DNA from: Bacillota bacterium | GTDB taxonomy: Bacteria > Bacillota > Clostridia > Peptostreptococcales > Anaerovoracaceae | Length of the DNA: 64,000 nt | Reading direction: 5' to 3' | Assembly: GCA_028724585.1 (NCBI GenBank) | Contig: JAQYCQ010000002.1 | Location: forward strand, 1-64,000 | Shown here: one piece after another, positions 17,084-25,657 of the stretch | How positions within the stretch are numbered: the first letter of the stretch is position 1 | Layout of the letters: each line of letters starts with the position of its first letter | Position numbers and translations under genes: made by a program | The notes under the pieces: model-generated | Database searches by the model: none | The model's input: only the letters and a program-made list of their open reading frames with translations | What the model was told of the DNA's origin: nothing

Positions 17084-18442
17084 ATGGAAGAAAACAAAAT
17101 GGGGATAGTCCCCGTTCCTAAGCTGCTCTTCAGCATGTCGCTCCCGGCGATATGTTCCATGCTGCTTCAGGCTTTATATAATGTAGTAGACAGTATCTTC
17201 GTTTCAAGGATCAGCGAGGACGCGCTCGCGGCGATCACCCTGGTGTTCCCTATGCAGATGTTCCTCATGGCAGTAGGCATAGGCACGGGCGTGGGCCTCA
17301 ACTCTCTCATCGCCAGAAGGCTGGGCGAAAAAAGGCAGGACGCCGCTGATTCCGCGGCTACCCACGGCATGCTGCTGGTGGTGTTCAACTCCATCGTCTT
17401 CCTCCTGATCGGCCTGTTTACCTCGAGACCTTTCTACAGCTGGTACTCGGACGATCCGGCTCTGGTGGACATGGCTACACATTACGGCCAGATCGTGCTC
17501 TGCGTATCCTGCTTCCTCTTCCTGCAGACAACCTGCGAGAAGATACTTCAGGGCAGCGGAAACATGATCATGCCTATGGTCTCAAATATGATAGGATGCG
17601 TGGTCAATATCGTGCTCGACCCCATACTGATCTTCGGCCTGCTCGGCGCTCCTGAGATGGGAGTCATCGGAGCAGCAGTGGCGACGGTCATCGGCCAGGC
17701 ATGCGGATGCGCGGCGGTCTTCTACTGCGTTATCAAAAAACAGAACATCATCCACATCTCGTTTAAGAACTTCAAGTTCTCATGGACGGCCATCAAGGAC
17801 ATCTATGTGGTCGCTCTCCCTGGAATGGTCATGCAGGCTATACCGTCCTTCGTGAACATCTTCCTTAACATGATCCTCATAACATTCTCGGTAACAGCCG
17901 TTTCCGTAATGGGCGTATATTTCAGGCTCCAGTCCTTCGTGTTCATGCCGGTATTTGGTCTCTGCCAGGGATCCATGCCGATCATGGGCTACAACTATGG
18001 AGCACGGAACAGGAAGAGACTGGTGCATACCATCCATCTGACACTCAAAGTCAGCATAACCATCATGGCGATAGGACTGATAATATTCCAGCTCTTCCCT
18101 GACCAGCTGCTGGCCATCTTCGACGCGTCTCCGCAGATGCTCCACATGGGCAGAAACGCCATGAGGCTCCTGAGCATATGCTTCGTACCGGCCGCTATAG
18201 GTGTCTCCTTCTCCAACCTCTTCCAGGCACTGGGCCACGGCATATACAGCCTGATCATGACGCTGATCAGACAGCTCTTCGTGATACTGCCGGTCGCCTA
18301 CTTCCTCTCCCAGACCATCGGAGTCGACGGAGTATGGGCATCCTTCCCAATAGCCGAAGCCGCAGGACTCACCACAGCCATCCTCTTCTACAGACACGTC
18401 TACAGGAAAGAGATCTCCGTCCTGCCTGACGGCAACGATTAA
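17084..18442 (+). CDS. MATE-family efflux transporter
   Basis: 452 residues from ATG 17084, seven bases after AAAGGAG; the longer frame from 17045 would begin inside the leader. About 12 membrane segments, with LFSMSLPAICSMLLQALYNVVDSIFVSRI in TM1-2 and PIMGYNYGARNRKR at the start of the second half, both typical of the DinF/NorM-like clostridial branch. It exports cationic or other small molecules using Na+ or H+. The nitrilase gene follows within 70 bp on the same strand and may be cotranscribed. Confidence 0.93.
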   Translation: MEENKMGIVPVPKLLFSMSLPAICSMLLQALYNVVDSIFVSRISEDALAAITLVFPMQMFLMAVGIGTGVGLNSLIARRLGEKRQDAADSAATHGMLLVVFNSIVFLLIGLFTSRPFYSWYSDDPALVDMATHYGQIVLCVSCFLFLQTTCEKILQGSGNMIMPMVSNMIGCVVNIVLDPILIFGLLGAPEMGVIGAAVATVIGQACGCAAVFYCVIKKQNIIHISFKNFKFSWTAIKDIYVVALPGMVMQAIPSFVNIFLNMILITFSVTAVSVMGVYFRLQSFVFMPVFGLCQGSMPIMGYNYGARNRKRLVHTIHLTLKVSITIMAIGLIIFQLFPDQLLAIFDASPQMLHMGRNAMRLLSICFVPAAIGVSFSNLFQALGHGIYSLIMTLIRQLFVILPVAYFLSQTIGVDGVWASFPIAEAAGLTTAILFYRHVYRKEISVLPDGND

Positions 18443-18505
18443 AAGATCCTCAATCCAAAGCAGAAAATCTTGATCTATGTTAATATAATAGCCGCAGGAA
18501 AGGAT

Positions 18506-19348
18506 GTGATAATCTTGTCTACATTAAAGATCGCGCAGATACAGATGCCGGAGCACGATTTCCCGTCAGAATCACTGGAAGCAGCCTGCGACGCAGTCGC
18601 CAGAGCCGCGGCCATGAGAGCCGACATAGTCTGTCTGCCGGAGATGTTCATAACCCACTACGACACAGAGTCCATGAAAAAAGACGCTGTCGAAGAAGGC
18701 GGCTATGAAATGGAAAGGCTGGCAGAGACGGCCGCCAGATACGGAGTCTACCTCCAGGCTGGCACAGTCCCTGAAGCAGCCGGCGGCAAAGTCTACAACA
18801 CTGCCTGCCTCTTCGACAGGAGCGGCGGACTGGTCGCCAAACACCGTAAAATGCATCTGTTCGATATAGACATCAGGGGAGGACAGAGCTTCAGGGAGTC
18901 TGACACCCTGTCTGCCGGTGACCAGGTCACAGTAACCGGCACGGAATTCGGACGGATCGGCATGGCCGTCTGCTACGATATACGTTTCCCGGAGCTTTTC
19001 AGGCTCATGGCGCTCAAAGGAGCAAAGCTGATCCTGGTTCCGGCAAGCTTCAATATGACTACCGGCCCTGCTCACTGGGACCTGTGCTTCAGGTCCATGG
19101 CCATGTACAACCAGTGCTTCATAGCGGGCACAGCGTCAGCAATGACGCCGGAGGCGTCGTACAAGTCTTATGGGCACAGCATCATCTGCGATCCATGGGG
19201 CCAAATACTCGGTGAGCTGGAAAGCGAAGAAGGGGTACTGCTGACTGAGATCGATACCGACAGAGCTTCGGATATCAGGAATCAGCTGCCTATCTTAAAG
19301 AACAGGCGCGAGGATGTCTATGAGCTTGCCGAAAAGGGCAGGCTTTAG
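18506..19348 (+). CDS. Carbon-nitrogen hydrolase (omega-amidase-like nitrilase)
   Basis: About 280 residues. The catalytic triad is visible as Glu in CLPEMF, Lys in KHRKMHLFDID and Cys in AVCYDIRFPELFR. The KMHLFDIDI and DIRFPELFR contexts match the omega-amidase/Nit2 group, which hydrolyses alpha-ketoglutaramate or deaminated glutathione. The start is unclear: GTG 18506 or TTG 18515 lie behind AGGAAAGG, while an ATG at 18470 adds 12 residues without a ribosome site. It ends before a strong terminator at 19397. Confidence 0.85.
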   Translation: MIILSTLKIAQIQMPEHDFPSESLEAACDAVARAAAMRADIVCLPEMFITHYDTESMKKDAVEEGGYEMERLAETAARYGVYLQAGTVPEAAGGKVYNTACLFDRSGGLVAKHRKMHLFDIDIRGGQSFRESDTLSAGDQVTVTGTEFGRIGMAVCYDIRFPELFRLMALKGAKLILVPASFNMTTGPAHWDLCFRSMAMYNQCFIAGTASAMTPEASYKSYGHSIICDPWGQILGELESEEGVLLTEIDTDRASDIRNQLPILKNRREDVYELAEKGRL

Positions 19349-19396
19349 GAGCGGATCTGGGCGTTAAATATAAAAAAACAGAGGCAAAAAATACAG

Positions 19397-19432
19397 AACC
19401 CGGAAGAGAAACTGTTCTCCTCCGGGTTTTTG
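19397..19432 (+). terminator. Terminator of the MATE-nitrilase unit
   Basis: AACCCGGA pairs with TCCGGGTT, with an inner GAGAA/TTCTC stem, followed by TTTTTGT. Confidence 0.85.
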
Positions 19433-19480
19433 TCCGCGGTTTTCCGGCCGCGGCAGCCGATCATGAGCCGGCGTCCGAAT

Positions 19481-19495
19481 GAGCGCGGAGCGCTC
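19481..19495. repeat. GGA palindrome
   Basis: GAGCGC-GGA-GCGCTC, in the convergent gap between the nitrilase terminator and queF. Confidence 0.75.
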
Positions 19496-19509
19496 GCGGG
19501 ACTCTGTTT

Positions 19510-20001
19510 CTATCTGTTATCGATCTTTTCCGGATACATGTCGTGGTGAGCCAGCCTGTCGAAGGCTATTTCTTCCCAGCGGGTGCCCGGCTTGCCGTAA
19601 TTGCAGTAAGGGTCGATGGAGATCCCGCCTCTAGGCAGGAAACGGCCCAGCACTTCTATATATCTAGGTTCCATGAGCTTTATCAGGTCGTCCATGATTA
19701 TGTTGACGCAGTCCTCGTGGAAATCCCCGTGGTTCCTGAAGCTGAAGAGATAGAGCTTGAGCGACTTGCTCTCTACCATCTTTACGTCAGGGACATAGGA
19801 GATGGTGATCTCGGCGAAGTCCGGCTGGCCTGTTATCGGGCAGAGGCTGGTGAACTCAGGGCAGTTGAACTTAACGAAGTAGTCGCGCTCCTGATGCTTG
19901 TTCACGAAGGTCTCCAGCAGGGACGGATCGTAGTCCATGCTGTATTTTACATTTTTATTCCCCAGAAGGGTGATCCCTTCCTTTTCTTCTTCTGTTCTCA
20001 T
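19510..20001 (-). CDS. queF: NADPH-dependent preQ0 reductase QueF
   Basis: 163 residues, the length of the short unimodular QueF. The catalytic cysteine is C54 in [12 protein letters not shown], and the NADPH-binding block is [21 protein letters not shown]. It reduces the nitrile of 7-cyano-7-deazaguanine to preQ1, the base inserted into tRNA for queuosine. It is the last gene of a four-gene operon, 16 bp after folE, with GAGGAG before its ATG. Confidence 0.97.
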   Translation of the reverse strand: MRTEEEKEGITLLGNKNVKYSMDYDPSLLETFVNKHQERDYFVKFNCPEFTSLCPITGQPDFAEITISYVPDVKMVESKSLKLYLFSFRNHGDFHEDCVNIIMDDLIKLMEPRYIEVLGRFLPRGGISIDPYCNYGKPGTRWEEIAFDRLAHHDMYPEKIDNR

Positions 20002-20017
20002 GTCTCTCCTCTGCTCT

Positions 20018-20590
20018 CTAATATCCGGCTCTGACCCGGTCCAGGAGCTGAGGCTCTGTGCGGAACCTGCCCCTCGTTGTGGTCGTCACCGTCTCTGAAT
20101 TTACCTTTTTGATGCCGCGGGCAGCCATACAGCCGTGATGCGCTCTGATGATCACTGCCACGTCCTCCGAGCCCGATATCTTCTGGATGATATAGGCCAG
20201 GTCGGAGCCTATGCGTTCCTGCAGCTGCAGTCTCCTGCAGACCATCTCGGCGGCACGGGCTATCTTGCTCAGGCCTATCACGCGGTCTTTAGGGATATAT
20301 GCCACAGTGATCTTCATATCGTACATGAGCATGAGATGGTGCTCGCAGAAGCTGAATGTGTCTATGTCGCGGACGATCACCATGTCGCTGCCGTCCTCGG
20401 GACAGCTGAATGTCTTGTTGAGCTTTTCGGCTATCTCATCGTTGCCGTACTGGGTGCCGGCGAAGATTTCTTCGCACATGCGCGCCACCCTGTCAGGTGT
20501 CTCCACAAGTCCTTCTCTGTCCGGGTCTTCTCCTATGGCTTCAAGGAGACCCCGTACATGCATTTTTACTTTTTCCTGGTCAACAGCCAT
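20018..20590 (-). CDS. folE: GTP cyclohydrolase I
   Basis: 190 residues. It has the zinc and substrate residues in FCEHHLM and [10 protein letters not shown] and the start of the domain at [15 protein letters not shown]. It converts GTP to dihydroneopterin triphosphate, the shared first step of folate and queuosine synthesis. Its position inside the que operon, directly after the queE stop (TAG then ATG), points to the queuosine branch. Confidence 0.97.
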   Translation of the reverse strand: MAVDQEKVKMHVRGLLEAIGEDPDREGLVETPDRVARMCEEIFAGTQYGNDEIAEKLNKTFSCPEDGSDMVIVRDIDTFSFCEHHLMLMYDMKITVAYIPKDRVIGLSKIARAAEMVCRRLQLQERIGSDLAYIIQKISGSEDVAVIIRAHHGCMAARGIKKVNSETVTTTTRGRFRTEPQLLDRVRAGY

Positions 20591-21274
20591 CTATACCCCT
20601 CTTTTCTGCGGATCCCAGATGAATTTGTGCAGCTGGAGCCCGACTCTCACTCCGTTGAGCCTGTGTTTCAGTATGAGATCAACTATCCTGTCCGGCTCAA
20701 GACTTCCGAACACCGGGCTTATGAACACTCCGCACCTGTTCTGGAGATCGTATTCTTCTATTATCTCAAGCGCCCTGTCCAGGTCGCCCTGGTCCGACGC
20801 CACGAACTTGACAGAGTCCTGCTTCTGGAGCAGCTTCATATTTCCTTTATTCATGAAGCTTTCCATACCGCTGCCCGGCAGCTTGTAGTCCATGGTAAAG
20901 ACCGGCCTTTTATCGAGCGAGGCAAAAGGAGCCAGATCCACCGAGCCGTTGGTCTCTATCTCGACAGAATGCGGAAGCTTACCACTCTGAAGCGCTATGA
21001 TGACTTCCTCCGCGCCTGGCTGCAGCAAGGGCTCACCGCCGGTCAGGGTCACATCTATGATGCCGGAGGCATCGGCAAGGCTGACTATCTGTTCAGTGGT
21101 CAGGTTCTCGAAGCTGGCCGACTCCGCGCCGTCCTTTTTCTGCGCCCATGCCGTATCGCAGTAGGAGCATCTGAGATTGCAGCCGGCGAACCTGACGAAA
21201 TATGCCGGCGCTCCCGCTCTCTGCCCCTCGCCGTTTACGCTGGCGAAATGCTCAGCTACTACGTACGAGTTCAT
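20591..21274 (-). CDS. queE: 7-carboxy-7-deazaguanine synthase QueE
   Basis: 227 residues. The radical SAM cluster motif is CNLRCSYCD (C32, C36, C39; C-x3-C-x2-C), preceded by SVNGEGQRAG and followed by TLTGGEPLLQ. It rearranges 6-carboxytetrahydropterin to 7-carboxy-7-deazaguanine. It overlaps the end of queD by four bases (ATGA). Confidence 0.96.
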   Translation of the reverse strand: MNSYVVAEHFASVNGEGQRAGAPAYFVRFAGCNLRCSYCDTAWAQKKDGAESASFENLTTEQIVSLADASGIIDVTLTGGEPLLQPGAEEVIIALQSGKLPHSVEIETNGSVDLAPFASLDKRPVFTMDYKLPGSGMESFMNKGNMKLLQKQDSVKFVASDQGDLDRALEIIEEYDLQNRCGVFISPVFGSLEPDRIVDLILKHRLNGVRVGLQLHKFIWDPQKRGV

Positions 21275-21717
21275 TCGGCGCCGCCTTCCGTATATATGGC
21301 GCAGTTGTTAGGCGTCTCGTAAACTGCTGCTTCGCTGACAGGGACGCCGGCTTCCTTCAGCCTGTCAAAGAAGTATCTGGCGAAATTCTCAGCAGTCGGC
21401 CTGAAGTCGAACTCAAAGATCTTGAAGTCCTCTTCGCGCAGGGCTTCCAGAGTTTTTTCCTTTAATGTGCCCTTCTCGATGATGAGGCTGTGGTCTAAAC
21501 GGTCGACTTCCTTTTTAAGGGCGTCCTTAAGGTCGCCGAAATCCATGACCATTCCGCGGCACTGGCCTTCTTTTATCAGCTCCGGCGAAGAAGCTTTTAT
21601 GACCACACGCCATCTGTGGCCGTGAAGGTTGCGGCATTTGCCGTCATATCCGGCGAGGAAGTGGGCCGAATCGAAGCTGGCTTCTGTCTTTAATGTATAA
21701 ATATCTATCATCTCCAT
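21271..21717 (-). CDS. queD: 6-carboxytetrahydropterin synthase QueD
   Basis: 148 residues. Zinc ligands are H19 (FDSAHFL), H32 and H34 in KCRNLHGHRW, where C28 is the catalytic cysteine; this C-x3-HGH arrangement separates QueD from eukaryotic PTPS. It converts dihydroneopterin triphosphate to carboxytetrahydropterin. It is the first gene of the operon. The start is ATG 21717 or, three codons in, ATG 21711; neither has ideal ribosome-site spacing. queC, the missing step, is not in the window. Confidence 0.95.
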   Translation of the reverse strand: MEMIDIYTLKTEASFDSAHFLAGYDGKCRNLHGHRWRVVIKASSPELIKEGQCRGMVMDFGDLKDALKKEVDRLDHSLIIEKGTLKEKTLEALREEDFKIFEFDFRPTAENFARYFFDRLKEAGVPVSEAAVYETPNNCAIYTEGGAE

Positions 21718-21721
21718 GGTA

Positions 21722-21738
21722 CGCGGACTCTGTCCGCG
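21722..21738. repeat. Palindrome with TCT centre in the queD leader
   Basis: CGCGGAC-TCT-GTCCGCG lies between the leader terminator and the queD start codon, so it would form a hairpin right where the ribosome binds. A related member of the palindrome family with TCT in place of TCC. Confidence 0.7.
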
Positions 21739-21752
21739 ATGTATAAAGGCAA

Positions 21753-21774
21753 TAAAAAAGGGCGCAGAGCGCCC
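21753..21774 (-). terminator. Leader terminator upstream of queD (attenuator)
   Basis: GGGCGC-TCT-GCGCCC followed on the minus strand by six T, 36 bp before queD and downstream of the queD promoter. Its position implies conditional termination controlled by the aptamer-like structure just upstream. Confidence 0.8.
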
Positions 21775-21796
21775 GGAAATACTTTTCTTTTCGGGT

Positions 21797-21877
21797 CCTG
21801 GTTTTGTTTAATGACAGGATGGCACCGGCGAACTGTCATATATCATTAATTTTAAGCGGGCAGACCTGCCTGCCCGC
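21797..21877 (-). promoter_or_regulatory. Candidate preQ1-type riboswitch in the que operon leader
   Basis: The minus-strand leader begins near 21876 with a GCGGGCAG/CTGCCCGC hairpin. It then has TGACAG (21833-21838) pairing with CTGTCA (21812-21817) around a 15-nt loop containing TTCGCCGGT, then an A-rich tail (TTAAACAAAACCAGG). The loop CCGGT can pair with ACC-A-GG in the tail, a pseudoknot like that of class I preQ1 aptamers. A terminator follows. The class assignment is inference; the attenuator layout is visible. Confidence 0.55.
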
Positions 21878-21883
21878 CGAATC

Positions 21884-21912
21884 ATTTTATCGTTATATAC
21901 CCTTTATGTCAA
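21884..21912 (-). promoter_or_regulatory. que operon promoter
   Basis: On the minus strand a consensus TTGACA (21907-21912), a 17-base spacer and TAAAAT (21884-21889). Transcription would begin about 160 bp before queD. Confidence 0.75.
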
Positions 21913-21952
21913 CCGCGGATCTATCCGACAGAGTCTGCGGGCATGCCCTTTC

Positions 21953-21967
21953 GTCCGCGGAGCGGTC
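21953..21967. repeat. GGA palindrome (one mismatch)
   Basis: GTCCGC-GGA-GCGGTC, between the que promoter and the stop of the methyltransferase gene. Confidence 0.65.
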
Positions 21968-22007
21968 GTCAGTCGAGTTATTTGTGGATATCTATGGATC
22001 GATTTCT

Positions 22008-23792
22008 TTATTTCTCGAACTCCCGGATTTCTTCTATGATCCTGGTGATTATATCCACTCTGCTGAACGGAGTCACGAGATAATAGCCGTCTATGCATGA
22101 ATTCATGCGGCGGGCGAAATCAAGGGAGATCTCGACCGCGAGGTCAGTACACTCGGCACGGGACTTTCCCTCGTAGCGCTCTATTATGTCCTCGGCTACA
22201 GTTATGCCGGAGATCTCGGAGTTCATGAAGCGGCCGTTCCTGCTGCTCACTACCGGGATTATACCGCCGAGGATCTTGGCATCCAGGCTTTCGTGGGCAA
22301 GCTGCAGGTTTTTGAGGGCCTCGTCTGTCAGCACAGGCTGGGTAAGGAAACATGACACGCCGTTCTTTATCTTCTCCTCCGCCAGTTTGAGCTGGAAATC
22401 GAACTTTTTGGAATTGACGTTGAGCGCTCCGTAGATGCGGAAAGGACTGTCGAGTTCGTTCTCGTTGAGGGATTTGATGAATCCGGAAAGCATCCTGGAA
22501 TTGAACTGAAATACGCTCTTCACCTCGTCACGCTCCGCGGACGGGATAGGATCTCCTGTGATAGCGAGAACGTTCCTGACTCCCTCTGTGGAAAGGCCCA
22601 GCAGGAGCGCTTTGGTGGCATTGAGGTTCCTGTCCCTGCATGTCATGTGAGGTATAGTCTCCATGTCCAGCTCGCGCTTTATCTTGCAGGCCATGAGGCA
22701 GGAATCCATGTGAGCGCGGGCAGTCGGGCAGTCCGCCAGTGTGATGGCATCAGCCCCTGCTCCCTTGAGCTGCCATGCTCCCGACATGAACTTGTTAGCA
22801 TCGGAGTTTCTAGGCGTATCGAGCTCTACCGCTATGATCTTCTTTCCTGCTTCGAGCTTTGACCAGAGCCTGTTGTCTTCCCTTCTGGCTGCTCGCTTTA
22901 CAGAACGCGGCCTTACGACTGGAGTTCTCTTCCTGCCGGCATCACCTTTAAGGCGGTCGGCAACATTCCTGATGAATTCAGGCCTTGTTCCGCAGCAGCC
23001 TCCGACTATAGAAACACCGTCGTCAAGCAGGCTGTCTATGCCGTCCGCGAAGAACTCAGGGTCCGAATCGTAGTAGATGCGGCGTCCGACTACCCTCGGA
23101 TAGCCGCCGTTAGGCATAGCGCAGACTATATCGCCTTCCTCGATATCCGCCTTCCTGATCAGCTGCTCCATATGCATTACGGAGAGTATGCAGTTCAGGC
23201 CGTAGGCATCGATGTACCTGCACTTCCTGGCGCTGTCGAAAAGGTCCTGGTAGTAATAGCCTTCTCTTGTATAGCCGTCGGACTGCACCGAAAAGGATGT
23301 CATGATAAAAGCGTCCGGCACTATCTCCTTTATCCTCTCGGCGGCGCTGGCAATACCGAAGAAATTGCTGTTTGTCTCGAAGATATAGTTCTTGAAGCCG
23401 TGCTCCGCGTATATCTGGCACATCCTGATCAGCGCTTCCGCTACGTGCTCCTCATCAGCGCCTATGACCGGACCTATATCAGCGAACAGGAATATCTCTC
23501 TTCCCGCGTCCGCTGCCGCCTTCTTAGCGAGCATGATCCCGGCTTCTATAACGCTCTCCAGCCTGCTGCCCGAAAAAGCGTCGTTATACGGATTGACCGA
23601 AAAAGTATTTGTTTTTATCGCGTTGGCACCCGCTTTAATATACTGTTTATGAATGTTGAGGACATAATCCGGAGAGAGCAGGTTTGCCATCTCGCACGGT
23701 CCCTGGAAATCCCTGTAGAGCTCGCTGAAATACGTGCCCATAGCCCCGTCCAGGATAAGCGTGTTGTCCTTTAGGAATTCTCTGATATCCAT
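22008..23792 (-). CDS. Homocysteine S-methyltransferase / 5,10-methylene-THF reductase fusion
   Basis: 594 residues in two domains. Residues 1-290 are a homocysteine methyltransferase barrel: LILDGAMGTYF, NAIKTNTFSVN and the zinc cysteines in VGGCCGTRP. Residues about 310-594 are MetF-like: VELDTPRNSDANKF, GADAITLADCP, THMTCRDRN-type segment, and VLAITGDP. This two-domain layout is known from Bacillus YitJ. It would make methyl-THF and methionine. It starts 36 bp past the terminator hairpin of pckA, with no room for its own full promoter, so partial readthrough is likely. Confidence 0.92.
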   Translation of the reverse strand: MDIREFLKDNTLILDGAMGTYFSELYRDFQGPCEMANLLSPDYVLNIHKQYIKAGANAIKTNTFSVNPYNDAFSGSRLESVIEAGIMLAKKAAADAGREIFLFADIGPVIGADEEHVAEALIRMCQIYAEHGFKNYIFETNSNFFGIASAAERIKEIVPDAFIMTSFSVQSDGYTREGYYYQDLFDSARKCRYIDAYGLNCILSVMHMEQLIRKADIEEGDIVCAMPNGGYPRVVGRRIYYDSDPEFFADGIDSLLDDGVSIVGGCCGTRPEFIRNVADRLKGDAGRKRTPVVRPRSVKRAARREDNRLWSKLEAGKKIIAVELDTPRNSDANKFMSGAWQLKGAGADAITLADCPTARAHMDSCLMACKIKRELDMETIPHMTCRDRNLNATKALLLGLSTEGVRNVLAITGDPIPSAERDEVKSVFQFNSRMLSGFIKSLNENELDSPFRIYGALNVNSKKFDFQLKLAEEKIKNGVSCFLTQPVLTDEALKNLQLAHESLDAKILGGIIPVVSSRNGRFMNSEISGITVAEDIIERYEGKSRAECTDLAVEISLDFARRMNSCIDGYYLVTPFSRVDIITRIIEEIREFEK

Positions 23793-23828
23793 ATTAATAA
23801 CCTATCTTTTCACTATGAGTGCTGATTT

Positions 23829-23864
23829 AAAAAAGCCGGAACTCTGGAATCCAGAATCCCGGCT
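23829..23864 (-). terminator. Terminator after pckA
   Basis: AGCCGG/CCGGCT with an inner TTCTGG/CCAGAG stem, followed on the minus strand by six T. It is 26 bp past the pckA stop and 36 bp before the methyltransferase gene. Confidence 0.85.
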
Positions 23865-23889
23865 GAATGATCTTTATAACTGTCCTGCT

Positions 23890-25485
23890 TTAGAGTTTTC
23901 TAGGACCGGCAGCCTTTACTTCCTCTGGCATGTCGCTGTACTTAGTCTCGAAGTTCTCGCGGAACATCTCTGCCAGCTCGTCAGCTGTCTTATCGTAAGC
24001 GTCCTTGTCTTCCCAGGTATCACGAGGGTTCAGGATCTCCCATGGAACGTTCTCGACCGACTGAGGTACATCGAGGTTGAACCTGTCGTCGTGCCTGAAA
24101 TCAGCATTCTCAATGGAACCGTTCAGGGCCGCTGTGACCATAGCGCGTGTATAGCGCAGCTTGATCCTGGCGCCTGTTCCGTATGAACCGCCTGACCAGC
24201 CTGTGTTTACGAGATATACTTTTGTCTTGTACTTCTCCATCTTTTCGCCGAGCATCTCAGCGTATACTCTCGGGTTGAGCGGCATGAACGGCTGTCCGAA
24301 GAGGGTGGAGAATGTAGGTGTAGGCTCTTTGATGCCTCTCTCTGTACCAGCCAGCTTGGAAGTGAAGCCGGTAACGAAGTGGTACATGGCAGCTTCCTTG
24401 GAGAGCTTGGAGATCGGAGGAAGTACTCCGTAAGCGTCAGCTGTAAGGAAGATGATCACTTTAGGTATACCGCCTACTCCGTCAGCTGTAGCGTTGCTGA
24501 TAGAAGTGATAGGATATGAGCATCTTGTGTTTTCAGTCAGTGAAGAATCGAAGTAATCGAGTTCTCTCGTCTCGTCGTCCATCACTACGTTTTCCACAAC
24601 GCTGCCGAATTTAACAGCGCCGTAGATCTCAGGCTCAGCGTCCTTATCGAGGTTTATGCACTTAGCGTAGCAGCCTCCCTCGAAATTGAAGATGCCGTCT
24701 TCTGACCAGCCGTGCTCGTCGTCGCCGATGAGAACTCTTGCCGGATCAGCTGAAAGTGTGGTCTTGCCTGTTCCTGAAAGTCCGAAGAATACAGCGGAAT
24801 CTCCAGTTACAGGGTCCATGTTGGCGGAGCTGTGCATAGGAAGCACGTTTTCCTCGAGCGGCATTACGTAGTTCATAGTAGAGAATACGCTCTTCTTGAT
24901 CTCGCCGGCGTAGCCTGTACCTGCGATGATAATATAGTGAGCTTCATAGTCGATGATGATAGCCGCTTCTGAATGAGTGTGGTCCTTTTCCGGATCGCAC
25001 TTGAATCCAGGTACGCAGAGAACTGTGTAGTCCGGATCTCCGTAATCCTTAAGCTCTTCTTCTGTAGGGCGTACAAGAAGCTGGTGGATGAAGAGGTTCT
25101 GTGAAGCCAGCTCGTTTATGATCCTGAATTTTCTGGTATATTTCCTGTCAGCGCCTGCCATTCCGTCGAAGACGAAAACTTCTTTGCCGTTGAGGTATTC
25201 TATCATCTGCTTCTTGATGTTCTCGAAAACCTCGCGGCTTACAGGTCTGTTAACCTTGCCCCAGGAGATCTTGTCGTGAACTCCCGGTGTATCTACGATA
25301 AATTTGTCGTCAGGGCTCCTGCCGGTATATTTGCCGGTAGTAACAACAACTGCGCCTGTCGTGCTCAGCTTGCCTTCGCCTCTTCTCAGAGCAGCTTCCA
25401 CGAGCTGAGGAGGGTTGAGGTTCGCATAGATTTTTGCGGGGCTGTCAAGTCCTAACTCTTCAGGGCTGTAAGTATCCAATTTCAT
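23890..25485 (-). CDS. pckA: Phosphoenolpyruvate carboxykinase (ATP)
   Basis: About 531 residues. It has the kinase-1a P-loop GLSGTGKTTL, the kinase-2 region DDEHGW, and TGWSGG plus YTRAMV near the C-terminus, which define the ATP-dependent enzyme. It interconverts oxaloacetate + ATP and PEP + CO2; in fermentative anaerobes it often runs in the carboxylating direction. AGGAG lies one base before the ATG at 25485 and seven before a TTG two codons later; a farther ATG at 25506 has no site. The exact start is therefore uncertain by a few codons. Confidence 0.95.
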   Translation of the reverse strand: MKLDTYSPEELGLDSPAKIYANLNPPQLVEAALRRGEGKLSTTGAVVVTTGKYTGRSPDDKFIVDTPGVHDKISWGKVNRPVSREVFENIKKQMIEYLNGKEVFVFDGMAGADRKYTRKFRIINELASQNLFIHQLLVRPTEEELKDYGDPDYTVLCVPGFKCDPEKDHTHSEAAIIIDYEAHYIIIAGTGYAGEIKKSVFSTMNYVMPLEENVLPMHSSANMDPVTGDSAVFFGLSGTGKTTLSADPARVLIGDDEHGWSEDGIFNFEGGCYAKCINLDKDAEPEIYGAVKFGSVVENVVMDDETRELDYFDSSLTENTRCSYPITSISNATADGVGGIPKVIIFLTADAYGVLPPISKLSKEAAMYHFVTGFTSKLAGTERGIKEPTPTFSTLFGQPFMPLNPRVYAEMLGEKMEKYKTKVYLVNTGWSGGSYGTGARIKLRYTRAMVTAALNGSIENADFRHDDRFNLDVPQSVENVPWEILNPRDTWEDKDAYDKTADELAEMFRENFETKYSDMPEEVKAAGPRKL

Positions 25486-25657
25486 TCTCCTAAGATTATT
25501 ACACATCTATATACACTAAAATACGCAAATTATGTAAATCGGGTTAAATCTTTATAACGCCGACTTTACATCACTTACTTATTATATACTAATGATACTT
25601 TTTTTGAAACACGTCAGAGGAAATTGTATTTTTTTCTATACCGGGCCGGCCGCCTGA

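Noticed and set aside
20135..21322. 395-codon plus-strand open frame across folE-queE-queD
   Set aside because: It is antisense to three well-identified genes, has no ribosome site and no recognisable protein features.
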